NCBI RefSeq assembly: GCF_020532625.1
Contig: NZ_JAJAUY010000021.1
Span: 1 to 64,000, forward strand
Origin: Streptomyces antimicrobicus
Lineage (GTDB): Bacteria > Actinomycetota > Actinomycetes > Streptomycetales > Streptomycetaceae
Direction of reading: 5' to 3'
DNA length: 64,000 bases
Shown here: positions 44,675 to 53,153 of the stretch, in pieces
Numbering within the stretch: position 1 is the stretch's first letter
How the letters are laid out: each line of letters begins with the position of its first letter
The notes under the pieces: generated by a model
Databases searched by the model: none
Told to the model about the DNA's origin: nothing
What the model saw: only the letters and a program-made list of their open reading frames with translations
Program-made: the position numbers and the translations under genes

Positions 44675-45250
44675 ATGACCATCGAAGCGCAGCGTGCGAG
44701 CAGCTGGCCACGGCTGCATCAGAAGGGCTCCGTCATCCAGGAGTTCGGCACCGTCCGGCAGATGCCGCTCGGTCTCTCCTACGAGGCCCGCATGTACTCC
44801 TGCCAGAGACTCAACCGGGTCCTGGCCGACACGCACATCCTCTACGGCCTCTACAAGAAGCACCACTGGCTGATGCGCGGCGCGACCTTCCACCCCCTGC
44901 ACCTGCTGCTCGACAAGCAGGCCGGGGAGCAGCTCGACCTGGTCGACACCCTCGCCGAACGCGTCCAGACCCTGGGCGGCGTGGCGGTCGCGGACCCGCG
45001 GCACGTCGCCGAGATCACCTCGATCCCCAGGCCCCCCGACGGCGTCGAAGAAGTGCCGGTCATGCTGGCGCGGCTGCTGAAGGCCCACGAGGCGATCCTC
45101 GTCGACGCCCGTGACGCGGCCGGGCGGGTGGCCGAACTGGGCGACGACGGCACCAACGACCTGCTCGTCTCGCAGGTGGTCCGCACCGGTGAACAGCAGG
45201 CGTGGTTCCTGGCCGAGCACCTGGTGGACACGCCCCTGGTGCGCGCCTGA
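44675..45250 (+). CDS. dps: Dps-like DNA-protection ferritin
   Basis: 191 residues, ferritin-like four-helix protein. DTHILYGLYKKHHWLMRG and FHPLHLLLDKQAGEQLDLVD carry the ferroxidase residues shared between subunits of Dps (His, His, Asp, Glu). Dps oxidises and stores iron and shields DNA in stationary phase or oxidative stress. ATG 44675 follows CAGGAGGCGG. Single gene; upstream 130 bp is its promoter area. Confidence 0.9.
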   Translation: MTIEAQRASSWPRLHQKGSVIQEFGTVRQMPLGLSYEARMYSCQRLNRVLADTHILYGLYKKHHWLMRGATFHPLHLLLDKQAGEQLDLVDTLAERVQTLGGVAVADPRHVAEITSIPRPPDGVEEVPVMLARLLKAHEAILVDARDAAGRVAELGDDGTNDLLVSQVVRTGEQQAWFLAEHLVDTPLVRA

Positions 45251-45287
45251 CCGAGCCGGCCCGAGCCGGCCCGAGCCGGCCCGAGCC
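45251..45287. repeat. 10-bp tandem repeat
   Basis: CCGAGCCGGC three times in a row and a partial fourth copy, directly after the dps stop codon. Possibly a slippage-prone spacer. Confidence 0.9.
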
Positions 45288-45325
45288 TCCGCGCCCCGCC
45301 GCGACACGACCCACAGGAGAACCCC

Positions 45326-46042
45326 ATGAACCACGCCTCCGATCCGCCACCGGGGCGGACCCCGCAGGCCGCCCGGCACTTCGAGCCGGACCTGCGTCGG
45401 ATGACCCGCATCACCCTGCGCCCCATCGCCTCCCCGATGCCGGTCGGCTTCTTCGCCGTGGCGATCGCCTCGGTCATCGTCGCAAGCCTGCAACTGGGCC
45501 TGCTCGGCGACGATGCCCACCTGGCCGTCGCACTGACCATCCTCCCGGCCTTCGTCCTGCAACTGATCGTCAGCGTGCTGGCGTTCGGGGCGAGGGACGT
45601 GCTCGCCGCGACCCTGATGGCCTGCTTCTCCGGGACATGGCTCGCGAGTTCCCTGGTCCTGGCGTTCGATCCGCCCGCGGGCGCCCGGGTGCTCGGCGTA
45701 CTCAGCCTCGTGTTCGCGCTGTTCGCCCTCATGATGGCTTCCGTCGCCCACCGCAAGCGCTCCATGTGGCTGGTGCTCTGCGTCGCGGTACCGAGGTTCA
45801 CCGTGGCGGCGCTGTTCAACTTCACCGGCGCCACCTGGATCGGTCACCTCTCCGGAGCACTCGGCATGCTCCTGGCGGTTGCCGCGCTGTACGCGGCGTT
45901 CGCCCTGATGCTGGAGGACATGAGGGGCGAGGAGGTCCTGCCCGTAGGACGGCGCGGCCCCGCCCACGAAGCCGTGGAAGGCAACCTGGCGGTGCAACTG
46001 CGCAACCTGGAGCGGCAGGCAGGTGTCCGGCGGACCCTGTGA
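45326..46042 (+). CDS. GPR1/FUN34/YaaH-like membrane protein (acetate transporter family)
   Basis: 238 residues with six hydrophobic helices. The first begins RPIASPMPVGFFAVAIASVI, which lines up with the NPxPLGL signature of acetate/succinate transporters of the YaaH family, although the Asn is replaced by Ser here. The N and C termini are hydrophilic. Function as a monocarboxylate carrier or channel is inferred; the altered motif lowers certainty. ATG 45326 follows ACAGGAGAACC. Confidence 0.72.
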   Translation: MNHASDPPPGRTPQAARHFEPDLRRMTRITLRPIASPMPVGFFAVAIASVIVASLQLGLLGDDAHLAVALTILPAFVLQLIVSVLAFGARDVLAATLMACFSGTWLASSLVLAFDPPAGARVLGVLSLVFALFALMMASVAHRKRSMWLVLCVAVPRFTVAALFNFTGATWIGHLSGALGMLLAVAALYAAFALMLEDMRGEEVLPVGRRGPAHEAVEGNLAVQLRNLERQAGVRRTL

Positions 46043-46162
46043 CCGTGATCCGGTGAACGCCACCGCGCCGGAGCCGCCGGCCGCCCGCCCCAGATAGTTG
46101 CCCGATAAAATGTTTCGACATGCTCGGGCAGCCCGGCTTGAGCGGGGAGCCTGGAGGGCCTG

Positions 46163-48463
46163 GTGGCGGGGGAGAGCGCGGCGTTCGGAGCGCTGCTGCG
46201 GGAGTTGCGGCTGGAGGCGTCGCTGACGATCGAGGCCCTGGCAGCGGCTTCGGGTGTGAGCGTGCGGGGCATCGGCGATCTGGAGCGGGGCCGGCGTGCG
46301 GCGCCGCAGCGGGGGACGGTCGCCGCGCTCGCCGCGGGGCTGGGACTGGGTGAGGCGGAGCGGGAACGGCTGCTGGCCGCCGCCCGGGCCGGTCGCGACC
46401 GGGGCTACAGTCCCCCCGGCGTACGCGCCTTCCCCCGCGGCATCGACGACTTCGTGGGCCGCGAGCAGGAGCTCGGCCGGCTGGCGGAGCTCGCCGTCCG
46501 GGCCGCCGGCCGACCTCGGGCGTGCGACCGGGCGGAGCATCCCGTCACGGCGGCGGAGCGTCCGGTGGTGGCGACGGTGAGCGGGCCGCCGGGGGCGGGC
46601 AAGACCACGCTGGCGCTGCATGCCGCCCGGGAACTGGCCGACCGGTTCCCGGACGGGCAGTTGATGGTGGACCTGCGGGGCATGGACGAGGCGCCGCCCG
46701 AGCCGTCCGAGTTGATGCTGCGGGTGCTCAAGGCCCTCGGCGTGGCGGACCGGGACCTGGCGAAGGCCGGTCCGCAGGGTCGCCCCGGGCTGTACCGGCA
46801 GATGCTGGCCGACCGGCGGTGCCTGCTGGTGCTGGACAACGCCCGTGACGAGGCCCAGGTCCGCCCGCTGCTGCCCGGCGCCGGTGCCGCAATGGTGGTG
46901 GTGACCAGCCGGAGGATGCTCACCGGCCTGGAGAGCGTGCACCGCCTGCCGCTGGGTGAACTGACCCCGGAGGAGGCCGCTGCCTTCCTGACCGCCCTGG
47001 TGGGCACGGAACGAGCCGGAGCCGACCCGACCGCGCTGGCCGAGGTGGCCGACCACTGCGGGAACCTGCCCCTGGCCCTGCGGGTGGCGGGCAACTGGCT
47101 GGCCACCCGCACCGGTTGGTCGGTGCGCCGGCTGGCCGACCGCCTCGCGCTGGAGGAGCGCCGCCTGGACACCCTGACCGCGGGCGACCTCCATCTGCCG
47201 GCGGCCTTCCACCTGTCCTACCGCCAGCTCACCCCGGCCGCAGCCCGCATGTTCCGGCTGCTGTCCCTCGTCGACGGACCCGATGCCGGCGCCGCCGGCG
47301 CCGCCCAGCTGACGGGGCAGTCCCTGTTCGACGCCGAGGACACCCTTGAGGAACTGGTCGAGACCGGCCTCCTGGGCGCCGACCGGGACCGCTACCGCTT
47401 CCACGACCTGCTGCGCCTGTACGCCCGCGGCCGGCTCCGGGCCGAGGAGCCGGCCGGAGCGGTCGAGGCGGCCCGGTCGGCGCTGCACCGCTGGCTGCTG
47501 GAGACCACCGTCATGGCCGGCCGTTGGTACGAACCCGACCACGGCGCCCCGCCGGCCACCTGGCGGAGCGACGTCGACCTCTCCACCGCTGACCGCGCCC
47601 GTCAGTGGCTCCAGGCCGAGGGCGCCAACTGGCTGGCCGCCCTGCGCGCGGCCGCCGCTGCGGGTGACCACGCCACCGTGGTGGAGGTGGCCGAAGCCCT
47701 GCACTGGTTCTCCGACCAGTGGATCTTCTGGGGCCACTGGCCCGAGGTCTTCGCCACCGCCGCCCGCTCCGCCCAGGCGCTCGGCGATCCCCTCCTGGAA
47801 GCCACCCAGGTCAACTACCACGCCTGGGCGCTGCTGGTGTGCGAGAGCCGCCACCGCGACAGCCTCGACCGCTCCGCCCAGGCCCTGGCCGCGGCCCGGC
47901 GGGCCGGGGACCTCTCCCAGCAGGGGTGGTCCCACAAGTACGCCGCCTGGGCCTGGCGGCTGCTCGGCGACCACGCCGAGGCGGCGCGCCACAACAGCGA
48001 GGCGGCCGCGCTCTTCGAGACCGCCGGCGACCTCCACGGCGCCCTCCAGTCCAAGGTCGAGCACGACCAGCTCCTCGTGGACGCCGGACGCCACGGGGAA
48101 GCCGTCACGGCCGTCCCGAGCACCCTGTCCTTCCTCGACCAGGTCGCTGACCGCATCGAGCCGCACGTCGCCGATTTCACCCGCACGAACCTGCAGGTGG
48201 TCCTCGGCGGCGCACACGCCCACCTCGGGAACTGGGCCGCGGCCGTCGAGCACCTGCGCATCGCCGTGGATCTGTGCCGCGCCAGCGGCAACACGGCCAT
48301 GGAGAGCCGGGCCCTGATCCACCTCGGCAACAGCCTGCTGGCCGCCGGCCGCGCTGCCGAGGCCCGGGACGCCTTCTCCCGGTGCCGCGGTCTGGGCGCG
48401 ACAGCCGACCCCAACAGCCTCACCGAGGCCCGGGAACGCCTGAGCGAACTGGCCGACCGGTGA
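46163..48463 (+). CDS. XRE-HTH / NB-ARC / TPR regulator
   Basis: 766 residues. An N-terminal XRE helix-turn-helix spans about 8-75 (LTIEALAAASGVSVRGIGDL). The NB-ARC ATPase has Walker A GPPGAGKTT at 141-149 and Walker B RCLLVLD ending at 225. After a winged-helix region come TPR-like repeats (about 480-760). The layout is that of STAND regulators related to AfsR/SARP proteins but with an XRE in place of the SARP DNA-binding domain. GTG 46163 follows GGAGGG. Target genes unknown. Confidence 0.88.
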   Translation: MAGESAAFGALLRELRLEASLTIEALAAASGVSVRGIGDLERGRRAAPQRGTVAALAAGLGLGEAERERLLAAARAGRDRGYSPPGVRAFPRGIDDFVGREQELGRLAELAVRAAGRPRACDRAEHPVTAAERPVVATVSGPPGAGKTTLALHAARELADRFPDGQLMVDLRGMDEAPPEPSELMLRVLKALGVADRDLAKAGPQGRPGLYRQMLADRRCLLVLDNARDEAQVRPLLPGAGAAMVVVTSRRMLTGLESVHRLPLGELTPEEAAAFLTALVGTERAGADPTALAEVADHCGNLPLALRVAGNWLATRTGWSVRRLADRLALEERRLDTLTAGDLHLPAAFHLSYRQLTPAAARMFRLLSLVDGPDAGAAGAAQLTGQSLFDAEDTLEELVETGLLGADRDRYRFHDLLRLYARGRLRAEEPAGAVEAARSALHRWLLETTVMAGRWYEPDHGAPPATWRSDVDLSTADRARQWLQAEGANWLAALRAAAAAGDHATVVEVAEALHWFSDQWIFWGHWPEVFATAARSAQALGDPLLEATQVNYHAWALLVCESRHRDSLDRSAQALAAARRAGDLSQQGWSHKYAAWAWRLLGDHAEAARHNSEAAALFETAGDLHGALQSKVEHDQLLVDAGRHGEAVTAVPSTLSFLDQVADRIEPHVADFTRTNLQVVLGGAHAHLGNWAAAVEHLRIAVDLCRASGNTAMESRALIHLGNSLLAAGRAAEARDAFSRCRGLGATADPNSLTEARERLSELADR

Positions 48464-48505
48464 GTCAGGGCCTCGCCCGCCACACCCGGGCGGAGCCGGG
48501 CGGTC

Positions 48506-48745
48506 CTACCGGCTGCTGCCGTAGGGGAGCAGCGCCATCTCGCGGGCGTTCTTGATCGCCGCGGCCAGCTGCCGCTGCTGCTGCGCCGTGACCCGGGTGA
48601 CGCGGCGGCTGCGGATCTTGCCGCGGTCGGAGACGAACTTCCGCAGCAGGTCGGTGTCCTTGTAGTCGATGTACGTGATCCCGGCCGCGTCGAGCGGGTT
48701 GGGGCGGGACTTCACGGGCTTGTGCGGGCTCTGGCGGCGGGCCAT
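48506..48745 (-). CDS. rpsR: 30S ribosomal protein S18, zinc-cluster paralogue
   Basis: 79 residues: [36 protein letters not shown] and [20 protein letters not shown] are typical bS18. It contains no Cys. It is last in a minus-strand group with a CobW-like protein, L31 and L33, so it is the alternative copy made when zinc is scarce. ATG 48745 follows GAAGGAG with 6 nt spacing. Confidence 0.92.
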   Translation of the reverse strand: MARRQSPHKPVKSRPNPLDAAGITYIDYKDTDLLRKFVSDRGKIRSRRVTRVTAQQQRQLAAAIKNAREMALLPYGSSR

Positions 48746-48801
48746 CGGGGCTCCTTCGCAGGGGGTGGGGGTGGGGGTGGGGATCGAGGTGCTCGGCCGG
48801 G

Positions 48802-49944
48802 TCAGGAGACGGGGTCGAGGAGCGGGCCGAAGGCCGCGGGCAGCCCGCGCCACGCCTCGGGTCCGGCGGCGTACTCCCGGTCGGTGAGCAGGCACGAGTC
48901 GAGGAGCCGTTCCAGCCCCTCGCGGTCGAGGCCGGGTGAGGTGAAGACGAGGTGCTGGCAGCAGTCGCCGTGTTCGGGATGCCAGTCCAGGGCGGCCGCC
49001 GCCCTGCGCATCGGCGGGACCAACTCCCAGGCGGCGTCCGGCAGGGAGGCGAGCCACGGCCCGGCGTTCTCCACGCAGAGTGCGCCGCCCGCGGCGTCCC
49101 AGGCCAGCAGGGTGTCGGGGCGGTCGGCGAGCCAGAACCGGCCCCTGCTGCGGGCGGCGGCACAGGAGAGGTCTTCCAGGGCGTCGAAGAGGCGCTCGGG
49201 GTGGAACGGCCGGCGACGGTGCCAGACGAAGGTGGTGACCCCCGCCTCCTCCGCTTCCTGCGGCAGCAGGGCGCACGCGGGGTGCTGCGCCGCCGCTGCC
49301 GTCTCGACGTCGAAGCCGGCGAAGGCCAGCCCGACCAGGTCCGGGGAGTCGGCGGGCACCTGGCGGGCGGTGGGGTGCAGCTGCGCGAGCAGGGCGCGGT
49401 CCTCGTCGTCGGCGTCCTCGCTGTCGACGAGGGCGAGGACGGGGGCGTACTCGAGCTGCCGGGCCCAGGTGTCCGCGACCGTGCGCCGGTCGGAGGCCGC
49501 CGCCGCGAGACCCGCGTCGGCGAGGTCGTCACCGTTGGCCAGGCACGGCAGCACGAGCGCGGGGTCCACCGCCGTGATCACGCCGGTGAGTTCGAGCCTT
49601 CCGCGGCCGTGCGCGGCGACGACCTCGGCCATGGCCCGGGGCTCGACGGAGTCCCACAGCTCGACGACGGCCAGGCGCGCGGTACCGCTGTCGGCCAGCC
49701 GCTCCAGCTCGGGGAGCAGGTCCTCGCGCAGCGCGCAGCAGGCGCAGTCGTCGACGAGCGGGGTCCGGCCGCGGGACAGTTCACCCGAGGCGTCGCGCAC
49801 CAGGCGCAGCACCGTGCCGGTGGGCGCGGTGGCCAGGTCGTGGTGGAGCGCGACGCTGCCGGGTACGGCGTGCAGCAGCCGCTGCACCACCTCCTTGCGG
49901 GCGTCGGAGTGGATCCCTGCGACGAGGGCGACGGGCAGGCTCAC
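48802..49944 (-). CDS. CobW-like zinc-homeostasis protein with degenerate P-loop
   Basis: 380 residues, COG0523/CobW family. The CxCC metal motif is present (CACC, 67-70, in [14 protein letters not shown]), and the C-terminal CobW domain ends in the [20 protein letters not shown] region. The place of the P-loop reads [12 protein letters not shown], without GxxxxGK[ST], so ordinary GTP hydrolysis is doubtful; this variant is known in several actinobacteria. Probably a zinc chaperone or sensor within the Zur regulon. The GTG start overlaps the rpmE stop (GTGA). Confidence 0.87.
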   Translation of the reverse strand: MSLPVALVAGIHSDARKEVVQRLLHAVPGSVALHHDLATAPTGTVLRLVRDASGELSRGRTPLVDDCACCALREDLLPELERLADSGTARLAVVELWDSVEPRAMAEVVAAHGRGRLELTGVITAVDPALVLPCLANGDDLADAGLAAAASDRRTVADTWARQLEYAPVLALVDSEDADDEDRALLAQLHPTARQVPADSPDLVGLAFAGFDVETAAAAQHPACALLPQEAEEAGVTTFVWHRRRPFHPERLFDALEDLSCAAARSRGRFWLADRPDTLLAWDAAGGALCVENAGPWLASLPDAAWELVPPMRRAAAALDWHPEHGDCCQHLVFTSPGLDREGLERLLDSCLLTDREYAAGPEAWRGLPAAFGPLLDPVS

Positions 49945-50189
49945 GACGTGCTCCCGTAGCGGCGCTGGAAGCGCTCCACGCGGCCGGCGGTGTCCAGGAC
50001 GCGGGCGGTGCCGGTGTAGAAGGGGTGGCTCCGCGAGGAGATCTCCACGTCGATGACGGGGTAGGTGCGTCCGTCCTCCCACGTGATCGTCTTGTCGCTG
50101 GTGGCGGTGGAGCGGGTGAGGAAGGCGAAGTCGGCGGCCTTGTCGCGGAAGACGACGGGGCCGTAGGCGGGGTGGATTCCGGGCTTCAT
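49941..50189 (-). CDS. rpmE: 50S ribosomal protein L31 type B
   Basis: 82 residues: [30 protein letters not shown] and [11 protein letters not shown]. It is the zinc-free (C-minus) form, with no Cys at all. Such copies replace the zinc-binding L31 and release zinc under starvation. Second gene in the operon starting with rpmG, 33 bp behind it. Confidence 0.95.
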   Translation of the reverse strand: MKPGIHPAYGPVVFRDKAADFAFLTRSTATSDKTITWEDGRTYPVIDVEISSRSHPFYTGTARVLDTAGRVERFQRRYGSTS

Positions 50190-50222
50190 GGTCGGTCCTT
50201 CGGGGAGTGGCCGGTGGGGCGG

Positions 50223-50387
50223 TCAGCGCTCTTCGCGGAAGTCGACGTGCCGGCGGACGACCGGGTCGAACTTCCGCAGCACCATCCGCTCCGGGTCGTT
50301 CCGGCGGTTCTTGCGGGTGACGTAGGTGTATCCGGTGCCGGCCGTGGAGCGGAGCTTGACGACCGGACGTACTTCGGTGCGTGCCAT
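50223..50387 (-). CDS. rpmG: 50S ribosomal protein L33, zinc-free
   Basis: 54 residues: [20 protein letters not shown], then [19 protein letters not shown]. The Cys pairs of the zinc form are missing. First gene of the minus-strand operon. No ribosome site precedes ATG 50387. A TATAGT box ends 6 nt before the ATG, suggesting a leaderless transcript; the Zur-like operator lies just upstream. Confidence 0.95.
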   Translation of the reverse strand: MARTEVRPVVKLRSTAGTGYTYVTRKNRRNDPERMVLRKFDPVVRRHVDFREER

Positions 50388-50399
50388 GCCGCTACTATA

Positions 50400-50421
50400 T
50401 GGCAATGATTTCCATTATCGA
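50400..50421. promoter_or_regulatory. Zur-like operator between divergent ribosomal operons
   Basis: TGGCAATGATTTCCATTATCGA is an imperfect palindrome in unusually AT-rich DNA, close to the AATGATTTTCATT-type core of actinobacterial Zur boxes. It lies between the divergent rpmG and rpmB starts. Zn-loaded Zur would repress both directions; zinc starvation would open them. Confidence 0.8.
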
Positions 50422-50454
50422 TACCGCTCCGGCGGTGGAGAGGCAGGCACGCCC

Positions 50455-50691
50455 ATGTCCGCACACTGCCAACTGACCGGCGCCCGCCCGGGATTCGGCA
50501 ACACCGTCTCCCACTCGCACCGGCGCACCGCGCGCCGCTTCGACCCCAACATCCAGCGCAAGCGGTACTGGCTGCCCAGCGAGGGGCGGCACGTCCGGCT
50601 CACCCTCAGCGCGAGGGCCGTCAAGACCGTCGACAGCATCGGGATCGAGGCGGCGGTGGCACGGATCCGGGCACGCGGGGAGAAGGTCTGA
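50455..50691 (+). CDS. rpmB: 50S ribosomal protein L28, zinc-free
   Basis: 78 residues: [40 protein letters not shown]. Only one Cys remains, so the CxxC zinc site is absent. ATG 50455 has GGAGAGG 11 nt upstream. It is the first gene after the Zur-like operator on the plus strand and its stop overlaps the rpsN start (TGATG). Confidence 0.95.
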   Translation: MSAHCQLTGARPGFGNTVSHSHRRTARRFDPNIQRKRYWLPSEGRHVRLTLSARAVKTVDSIGIEAAVARIRARGEKV

Positions 50692-50996
50692 TGGCCAAGA
50701 AGAGCAAGATCGCGCGGAACGAGCAGCGCAAGGCGACCGTCCAGCGGTACGCCGCCCGGCGGGCGGAGCTGAAGGAGATCGTCCGCAGGCCCTCCTCCAC
50801 CGCAGCCGAACGGGAAGCGGCCGCGGCCGAGCTGCGCAGGCAGCCGCGCGACGCGAGCGCGACGCGGGTGCGCAACCGCGACGCCGTCGACGGCCGGCCC
50901 CGGGGGCACCTGCGCACGTTCGGCCTGTCCCGGGTGCGGGTGCGCCAGCAGGCGCACGCCGGGTTCCTCCCGGGGGTGACCAAGTCGTCCTGGTGA
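50691..50996 (+). CDS. rpsN: 30S ribosomal protein S14, zinc-free
   Basis: 101 residues, the long Cys-free form of uS14: [53 protein letters not shown]. Translationally coupled to rpmB and followed by a strong terminator. Same zinc-sparing role as its neighbours. Confidence 0.95.
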   Translation: MAKKSKIARNEQRKATVQRYAARRAELKEIVRRPSSTAAEREAAAAELRRQPRDASATRVRNRDAVDGRPRGHLRTFGLSRVRVRQQAHAGFLPGVTKSSW

Positions 50997-51013
50997 CAGG
51001 CCGGTCCGGACGG

Positions 51014-51068
51014 GCGGCGCCGCAACGGCCCACGTCTGCGGCAGGGGGGGGGGCCGTTGCGGCGCCGC
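51014..51068. terminator. Strong bidirectional hairpin
   Basis: GCGGCGCCGCAACGGCCC (51014-51031) pairs perfectly with GGGCCGTTGCGGCGCCGC (51051-51068), 18 bp, with a run of ten G inside the second half. It separates rpsN from the convergent kinase gene. Confidence 0.85.
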
Positions 51069-51098
51069 ACGCCGTTCGGGTGCGCGGGGCGCCGGGCT

Positions 51099-52934
51099 TC
51101 AGTGGGTCAGGGCCGTCTTGAGGAAGATGATCACCAGGCCGAGCACGAGGCTGGCCGCCGCCGCCGCGGCGACGAGGCGGCGCGGCGCCCCCGCCCGCAC
51201 CGCGCCGGCCACCGCCCAGCCCACCTGGCCGGTGAGGGCCACGGCGAGCGCGAACCACATGGCCCCGGCGACGTCGAGACCGAGAGGCTCGCTGAGCGCG
51301 ACGGCCGCGGCGGGCGGCAGGGCCGCTTCGAGGAGGGGTCTTTCCTCGGCGCTCACCTTGCGCAACTCCCGCCAGGACAACCGCTCGTCGGCCAGTGACG
51401 CGCCGAAGAGCCTCGCGAAGACGTGCGCGGCCCAGAACACGGCGGCCGTGCCGAGCAGCAGCACGATCAGCTCCACCTTGGGGAAGTGCCCGAGTCCACC
51501 GGCGCCGACGATCACGGAGGCGGCCAGCAGCGACCCGTACACGGCGCCGGAGTAGTCGAACCGGGGGCCGCCGGCCGAGCGGTGACCCCAGTGCCGGCCT
51601 CCCGCGCGGCGGTCGCGCCCCGGGCCCTGGACGGACGCGCCGCCGACGGCCTTCCTGCCCACCGTCATGGCCAGCCTGCGCACGTCGGCCCAGTTCAGCG
51701 GCGCGCCCGCCCGCAGGCCGGGCCGGTGGCGGGGGACCAGCACCCGCAGGGCGCCGGGCTCCGAGACGCAGTGCACCGGGGCCGGCATGGTCAGCGACTC
51801 GCCGTCCACGCCGACCCGCACGAGCGGGGCGTCGGAGTCGACCACGACCTCCCGCGCGCTGAGCGTGGTCAGCCCCCCGGAGCGGCCGTGCCGCACGACC
51901 CCGACGGCTTGCGCGGCGTTGTTCACCTTCACACTCAGGACGCCGAGCCGCCCGGTGTCCAACCGGGTGCGGCGTCCCAGTCCCACGGCGTCACCCCTGC
52001 CGTACGGATTGTTGCTCACCAGCACCGCCTGCGGCTCCTCGACGGTCGTGCCGTCGGCGCACACGCGCAGCCGCGGGCCGCTGTGGCGCGCGAGCAGGTC
52101 CGGCAGCAGCGCCAGGATCGTGCGGACCTTGTCGTCGCGGTACGCGGGGCTCTGGACCACCTCCGCGTACGTCCCGAAGGAGGCGTTGTTGACGAAGACC
52201 CGGTCCCCGATCCTGCCGAGGTCCACCCGCAGCTCCACCCCGTCGGTCAGGGCGTCCAGGCAGGTCGCCGGGTCGTCGCGGTCCAGGCCGAGGTCCATCG
52301 CGAAGTGGTTGCGGGTGCCCGCGCTGACGACCAGGAACGGGACGCCCCGCTCCGCCGCCACGCCCGCCACCAGGGCCTGCGTGCCGTCGCCGCCCGCGAC
52401 CCCGACGAGGTCGGCGCCCCGGTCCACCGCCCGGCGGGCGAGGGCGGCGACGTCCTGAGGGTGCTCGGGGTCGAGGAGCGCCACCTCCGCCCCCAACGCC
52501 TCCGCCTTCTCCCGCAGGCGGAACGCGCCGACCTTCCCGCCTCCCGAACGCGGGTTCATGATGATGAACGGCCGTTTCGGCGGCGCGGCCGGCAGCTGCG
52601 GCATCCGGGAGCGGCCCTCGTCGGCGAGCGCGGACCGTCCGGCGGCCACCGCCAGCGCCCACAGCAGCGCCGCGCAGAGGACCACCCACAGCAGTTCGGC
52701 GCGCACGTACCAGACGACCACGACCGCCGGCGCCGCCGCGAGCAGGAACACCGCCAGCCATCTGACCGGACCGCGGTGTGCCAGGAACAGCCATGCGGCG
52801 GCAAGCGTCAGGCACACCCCGGCGAGCCCCACGACCAGGAGGACGAGGCCGCGCAGGCCGGCGAAGACCAGCATGAGGACCAGTGCTGCCGCACCCGACA
52901 GCAGCGCCAGACGCGCCTTGGTGTGCATGCTCAC
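51099..52934 (-). CDS. Diacylglycerol-kinase-domain membrane protein
   Basis: 611 residues. Four N-terminal hydrophobic segments (about 8-100) precede a DAGK/NAD-kinase-like catalytic domain: NPRSGGGK at 127-134 and GGDGT at 181-185, then SAGTRNHFA and a VFVNNASFG strand. A C-terminal membrane part of several helices (about 495-611) follows. It would phosphorylate a lipid such as diacylglycerol at the inner membrane. The three-part membrane-kinase-membrane layout is larger than plain DgkB. GTG 52934 is chosen over ATG 52928 because of GGAGGAG 6 nt upstream. Confidence 0.82.
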   Translation of the reverse strand: MSMHTKARLALLSGAAALVLMLVFAGLRGLVLLVVGLAGVCLTLAAAWLFLAHRGPVRWLAVFLLAAAPAVVVVWYVRAELLWVVLCAALLWALAVAAGRSALADEGRSRMPQLPAAPPKRPFIIMNPRSGGGKVGAFRLREKAEALGAEVALLDPEHPQDVAALARRAVDRGADLVGVAGGDGTQALVAGVAAERGVPFLVVSAGTRNHFAMDLGLDRDDPATCLDALTDGVELRVDLGRIGDRVFVNNASFGTYAEVVQSPAYRDDKVRTILALLPDLLARHSGPRLRVCADGTTVEEPQAVLVSNNPYGRGDAVGLGRRTRLDTGRLGVLSVKVNNAAQAVGVVRHGRSGGLTTLSAREVVVDSDAPLVRVGVDGESLTMPAPVHCVSEPGALRVLVPRHRPGLRAGAPLNWADVRRLAMTVGRKAVGGASVQGPGRDRRAGGRHWGHRSAGGPRFDYSGAVYGSLLAASVIVGAGGLGHFPKVELIVLLLGTAAVFWAAHVFARLFGASLADERLSWRELRKVSAEERPLLEAALPPAAAVALSEPLGLDVAGAMWFALAVALTGQVGWAVAGAVRAGAPRRLVAAAAAASLVLGLVIIFLKTALTH

Positions 52935-53153
52935 GCCGTGCTCCTCCGCTCGGCCGCAGGTCGTCCTTCCGGAAGTCCATTGAGCTCCTGGCCGCACGCG
53001 CCCGCATCCCCCGGCCCGGGCGACCCTGTCGCCCCGTGCCCGGCGCCCGCCTCACCTGCCGTGGGTGAGGCGGGCGCCGGAACCGCGTGCCGAGGATGGA
53101 ATGCCCAGCCGATGGGCGCACCGGCCCACGCCGCGCAGCCGCGAGGAGGAAGC

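Noticed and set aside
43141..45287. Tandem repeats at 43141-43182 and 45251-45287 considered as CRISPR-like
   Set aside because: Units of 14 and 10 bp follow each other without spacers and no cas genes are near.
44378..48322. Minus-strand open frame of 1314 codons
   Set aside because: It runs across four unrelated plus-strand genes and shows no motif; a shadow frame.
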